Below, piece by piece: positions 60,839-64,000 of a stretch of DNA of 64,000 bases. Positions within the stretch are counted from its first letter, which is position 1. Each line of letters starts with the position of its first letter. The notes under the pieces were generated by a model that did not search any database, was not told the DNA's origin, and saw only the letters and a program-made list of their open reading frames with translations. The DNA comes from Hyphomicrobiales bacterium (GTDB taxonomy: Bacteria; Pseudomonadota; Alphaproteobacteria; Rhizobiales; Rhizobiaceae), in NCBI GenBank assembly GCA_900469955.1, contig UBYX01000014.1, positions 124,001-188,000 of the forward strand, read 5' to 3'. Both the position numbers and the translations under genes were made by a program.

Positions 60839-63800
60839 ATGAACAAGATGTCGCTGAATTTTCTGTCTGGCAGCACCCTACCTGGTCAGGCGACGGTGAG
60901 TGAGGCGGTTTTCGACTTTTTGAGGCAGAAGGGTATCGATCGCATTTTCGGCAATCCGGGCTCGACCGAACTGCCGATGTTCGTCGACCTGCCGCAAGAC
61001 TTTTCCTATGTGCTCGGCCTGCAGGAATCGATCGTCGTTGCCATGGCCGACGCCTATGCGCAGGTGAGCCGCGGGCCGGCCTTCGTCAACTTGCATTCAG
61101 CCGCCGGCCTTGGTCATGCGCTTGGCAATGTCTATACGGCTTATCGGAACCGCGCGCCGCTGATCATCACCACCGGCCAGCAAAGCCGTGAACTGCTGCC
61201 GCACGATCCATTTCTCTATGCCGAAAGCCCGACCGAGTTTCCGAAACCTTATGTGAAATGGGCCTGCGAACCGGCGCGCGCCGAAGATGTTCCGGCAGCA
61301 ATCGCCCGCGCCTATTATATGGCGATGCAGGCGCCGCGCGGCCCGGTCATGGTGTCGGTCCCGCTCGGCGACTGGCAGGCACTGGCGGCCCCGATCGCCA
61401 CCCGCGATGTGGAAACGGTGATCAGCGCGCCAGCTTCCACAATCGACCATCTCGCCCGCCGGCTGAACGAGGCCCGCGAGCCGGTGCTCGTCGTCGGACC
61501 GGGCGTCGATATCGACAATGGCTGGGATGCGACGGTGCGGCTTGCGGAGATCTTGCAGGCAAAAGTCTGGGTGAGCCCACTGTCATCGCGCTGCAGTTTC
61601 CCGGAGCGCCATCTGCTGTTTGCCGGTTTCCTGCCAGCCTTCCAGCCGAAGCTCGCCAACTGCCTTGCCGGCGCCGACCTCGTGCTGGTGCTCGGCGCTG
61701 CGGCCTTCACCTATCATTTCGGGGGATTTGGTCCAGACATCCCGGAGGGAGCCGAACTGTTCCTGATCACCGACGATCCGGCCCAAGCGGCGAGCGCGGT
61801 GGTGGGCAACGCGATGGTTTCGAACCTGCGCGTCGCGGCTGAAAGCCTCGTCTACCGCCTGCGCTGCCGCTCGCCCCGTGTAGACGGCCCGGTCCGGAGC
61901 ATCCCACGACTGAAGCAGCCGAAGGGTATCACCCAGGAATTTTTCTACCAGACGCTCGCCGACGTCCGTTCGCCTGAAAGCATCGTCTTCGAGGAAGCGC
62001 CCGGCGGGCGGGACGCGCTGCATGATTTTTTCCCGATCGAACGGCCCGGCGGCTTCTTCGCGACCGCCAGCGGCGGGCTCGGTTACGCCCTGCCCGGTTC
62101 GGTCGGCGCCGCCCTGACCGAGCCGGAACACCCGGTCATAGCCGTCATCGGCGACGGATCTAGCCTTTATTCCATCCAGTCGATCTGGTCTGCTGTCGAA
62201 TACGATGCCAATCTCATGATCGTCATCCTCAACAACGGCGGCTACAAGGTACTAAAGGCTATTGCCGAGCGGAGCGGCTCTAACCGCATCGACGGCGTCG
62301 ATATCGGTCATATGGATTTCGTCAAGATCGCCGAGGCGCAGGGCTGTAAGGCGGTTCGCTGCGAAAAGGGCGAGGAACTATCGTCATGCCTGCGGGAACT
62401 CTTGAAATGGAAAGGGCCGCGGCTTTTGGAAATCATTCTATCAGAGGAGGAGACTGAAATGAATGTCGCTGTCAGAAACGAACAGATCCTGAAGACCCCC
62501 GAAAAATTCTTCATCGGCGGCGAGTGGGTCGCCCCGCTCGGCACCAGCAAGCTCGAGGTCATCTCCCCGGTGACCGAAGACGTGCTGATGAGCTATCCGG
62601 AAGCCAGCAACGCCGATATCGACAAGGCCGTTGCCGCCGCCCGTGACGCCTTCGACAACGGCCCCTGGCCGCGCATGACCTTCAAGGAGCGGGCCGGCTA
62701 TCTGCGCAAGATCGCCGAACTCCTGACTGCCCGCCTCGACGAGATCGCCAATGCCTGGACGACCCAGGTCGGAGCGCCGATCTTCCTGACCAAGAAACTC
62801 GTTGGCCAGAACCCCGGCCTCTACAACTATTATGCTGATCTGGTCGAGAACGACGAGTTCGTCGACCAGCGCAAGCGCGGCGATGGAGGTGAAGTCCGCG
62901 TCGTGCGTGAGCCGGTTGGCGTCTGCGCCGCGATTACCCCGTGGAACGCGCCAATGGTACTGCTTAACTACAAAGTTTCAGCAGCGCTTGCCGCGGGCTG
63001 CACCATCGTCGCCAAGCCCTCGCCGGAAACGCCCTTGGACGCCTATCTGCTGGCCGAATGCATCGAACAGGCGGGGCTGCCGAAGGGGGTCTTCAACCTC
63101 GTGCCGGCCGGCCGTGAAGGCGGCGATTATCTCGTCCGCCACAGGGGCGTTGACAAGGTGTCGTTCACCGGTTCAACCATTGCCGGCAAGACGATCGCCG
63201 CCGCCTGCGCCGACCGCCTCGCCCGCGTCAGCCTCGAACTCGGCGGCAAATCCGCGGCCGTGCTTCTCGATGATGCCGATTTCACCAAAGCCCTGCCGGC
63301 CCTGATGGTCTATTCCATGCCGATTACCGGTCAGGTCTGCTTCTCTCTTACCCGCATCCTGGTGCCGGAATCTCGCAAACAGGAGTTTATCGACCTCTAT
63401 GTCGGCGCGGTAAAGAACATCAAGGTTGGCGATCCGGCCGATCCGACCACCCAGATGGGGCCCCTCACCATGGCCCGCCAACTCGCGCGTGTCGAAGGTT
63501 ACATTGCCGCCGGCCGTGAAGGCGGAGCAACGGTCGCCTGCGGCGGCGGCCGTCCGGCCGGTTTCGAGCGTGGCTATTTCATCGAGCCGACCGTCTTCAC
63601 CGACGTGACGACGGACATGAAGATCGCCCAGGAAGAGATCTTCGGGCCGGTCGTGTCGATCATCAGCTACAAGGACGATGACGAAGCGGCAAGGATAGCT
63701 AACGACACCACATATGGCCTCTCCGGGGCGGTGTTCACCTCCGATCCGGAGCGTGGTTATGCGTTTGCCCGCCGCATGCGGACCGGCAGCGTCACGGTCA

Positions 63801-63922
63801 ACAGCATGATCGTCGACATCCATCATCCCTTTGGCGGCTTCAAGCAGTCCGGCATCGGCCGCGAGGGCGGACCGGAAGGTCTCGAAAATTATTTTGAGGT
63901 CAAGACGATCCACATGGCCTGA
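60839..63922 (+). CDS. fused benzoylformate decarboxylase-like and aldehyde dehydrogenase
   Basis: One uninterrupted frame of 1027 codons. Residues 1-540: a ThDP-dependent decarboxylase like benzoylformate decarboxylase (MdlC). GNPGSTE has the Ser26/Glu28 equivalents (S42, E44), LHSAAG the His70 equivalent (H86), FTYH the His281 equivalent (H293), and the ThDP motif GDGS...NN spans 438-466. Residues 541-1027: aldehyde dehydrogenase with N703 (PWN), E801 (LELGGK) and nucleophile C834 (GQVCFS). The halves have normal family lengths. At the join, a strong AGAGGAGGAG site precedes ATG 62459, the normal start of a separate dehydrogenase. So this is either a true fusion, a read-through of two genes after loss of a stop, or both products are made. 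Predicted: 2-oxoacid to aldehyde to carboxylic acid, as in mandelate catabolism (MdlC/MdlD). GTG 60671 and ATG 60728 are in-frame upstream starts, less likely. Confidence 0.9.
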   Translation: MNKMSLNFLSGSTLPGQATVSEAVFDFLRQKGIDRIFGNPGSTELPMFVDLPQDFSYVLGLQESIVVAMADAYAQVSRGPAFVNLHSAAGLGHALGNVYTAYRNRAPLIITTGQQSRELLPHDPFLYAESPTEFPKPYVKWACEPARAEDVPAAIARAYYMAMQAPRGPVMVSVPLGDWQALAAPIATRDVETVISAPASTIDHLARRLNEAREPVLVVGPGVDIDNGWDATVRLAEILQAKVWVSPLSSRCSFPERHLLFAGFLPAFQPKLANCLAGADLVLVLGAAAFTYHFGGFGPDIPEGAELFLITDDPAQAASAVVGNAMVSNLRVAAESLVYRLRCRSPRVDGPVRSIPRLKQPKGITQEFFYQTLADVRSPESIVFEEAPGGRDALHDFFPIERPGGFFATASGGLGYALPGSVGAALTEPEHPVIAVIGDGSSLYSIQSIWSAVEYDANLMIVILNNGGYKVLKAIAERSGSNRIDGVDIGHMDFVKIAEAQGCKAVRCEKGEELSSCLRELLKWKGPRLLEIILSEEETEMNVAVRNEQILKTPEKFFIGGEWVAPLGTSKLEVISPVTEDVLMSYPEASNADIDKAVAAARDAFDNGPWPRMTFKERAGYLRKIAELLTARLDEIANAWTTQVGAPIFLTKKLVGQNPGLYNYYADLVENDEFVDQRKRGDGGEVRVVREPVGVCAAITPWNAPMVLLNYKVSAALAAGCTIVAKPSPETPLDAYLLAECIEQAGLPKGVFNLVPAGREGGDYLVRHRGVDKVSFTGSTIAGKTIAAACADRLARVSLELGGKSAAVLLDDADFTKALPALMVYSMPITGQVCFSLTRILVPESRKQEFIDLYVGAVKNIKVGDPADPTTQMGPLTMARQLARVEGYIAAGREGGATVACGGGRPAGFERGYFIEPTVFTDVTTDMKIAQEEIFGPVVSIISYKDDDEAARIANDTTYGLSGAVFTSDPERGYAFARRMRTGSVTVNSMIVDIHHPFGGFKQSGIGREGGPEGLENYFEVKTIHMA

Positions 63923-63944
63923 GGCCATCGGAACCCAGCAAAGG

Positions 63945-63976
63945 GGCCGCCGGTTTTTGCCGGCGGCCTTCTGTTT
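63945..63976 (+). terminator. rho-independent terminator of the fusion gene
   Basis: GGCCGCCGG (63945-63953) and CCGGCGGCC (63960-63968) form a 9-bp GC stem with a T-rich loop; TTCTGTTTC follows. 20 bases after the stop codon. Confidence 0.85.
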
Positions 63977-64000
63977 CGAAAGTATCCAGTGGATCAGAGC

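Noticed and set aside
63173-63928. Minus-strand frame opposite the aldehyde dehydrogenase domain
   Set aside because: Antisense shadow of a conserved domain.
1-64000. CRISPR arrays, tRNA or rRNA genes, intact insertion sequences
   Set aside because: No regularly spaced direct repeats, no cloverleaf or rRNA sequences, and no complete transposase or terminal inverted repeats were found by reading.

Overview
The window looks like accessory DNA (plasmid, chromid or a variable chromosomal region) of a Rhizobiaceae-type alphaproteobacterium, in the Rhizobium/Agrobacterium/Sinorhizobium group. The evidence is high-GC codon use, many LysR/GntR/HxlR regulators beside small catabolic or transport operons, rhizobial small proteins (DUF982, DUF6894, DUF2934, DUF378), a mixed-linkage beta-glucan type synthase operon like bgsBA, and four promoter-like sites of the GGAAC-N16-(C/G)GTT class used by the alphaproteobacterial general-stress sigma factor EcfG/RpoE2. 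No rRNA, tRNA, CRISPR array, intact insertion sequence or replication origin was seen.

Layout. 1-1.75 kb: overlapping CdsA-like, small membrane protein and CDP-alcohol phosphatidyltransferase genes for lipid headgroup synthesis. 2-5.9 kb: Cys-cluster protein, class A penicillin-binding protein with doubtful ends, acetyltransferase. 5.9-8 kb: SnoaL-like secreted protein and membrane protein divergent from a LysR gene. 8.1-10.7 kb: fasciclin / DUF378 / TspO / conserved hypothetical operon divergent from an XRE-cupin regulator. 10.9-18.7 kb: GlxA-type regulator, membrane protein, ABC exporter, esterase, and a LysR gene divergent from an NmrA reductase and AtaL-like protein. 18.9-25.7 kb: tricarboxylate module (TctCBA transporter, GntR regulator, aconitase), all on the minus strand. 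25.8-31.4 kb: MATE exporter, HxlR/SnoaL pair, AAA ATPase, small stress-type proteins (two frameshifted), hydrolase. 31.8-34 kb: chemoreceptor. 34.3-38.5 kb: general-stress cluster (zinc alcohol dehydrogenase, membrane protein, GFA protein, DUF2934, ferritin-like protein, pyridoxamine-oxidase-like protein) with three EcfG-type promoters. 38.6-40 kb: HxlR and SDR genes. 40.6-51.8 kb: signalling and exopolysaccharide block (CHASE4-GGDEF-EAL, PAS-GAF-GAF hybrid kinase, HlyD-like plus GT2 glucan synthase, Cache-HAMP sensor without output). 52-56 kb: LysR, exported metallo-beta-lactamase, DUF72, Ser/Gly-rich exported protein. 56.3-58.2 kb: TPP riboswitch followed by ThiX-like permease and ThiY-like binding protein, with no ATPase gene beside them. 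58.7-64 kb: HU, a small protein, and a LysR gene divergent from one long reading frame that joins a benzoylformate-decarboxylase-like enzyme to an aldehyde dehydrogenase, closed by a strong terminator.

Most notable points: (1) the in-frame ThDP decarboxylase-aldehyde dehydrogenase fusion, which keeps a ribosome-binding site at the join; (2) the four EcfG-type promoters, one of which shows the true start of a DUF6894 gene and exposes a one-base deletion in a T7 tract; (3) a bgsBA-like glucan operon embedded among c-di-GMP and sensory genes; (4) the same HxlR-type operator core at two separate loci; (5) a TPP-riboswitch pyrimidine-uptake operon lacking its ATPase. Several genes are remnants or frameshifted (VOC, NmrA-like, LysR, DUF6894, a small rhizobial protein, possibly the PBP ends), consistent with a fluid accessory region.
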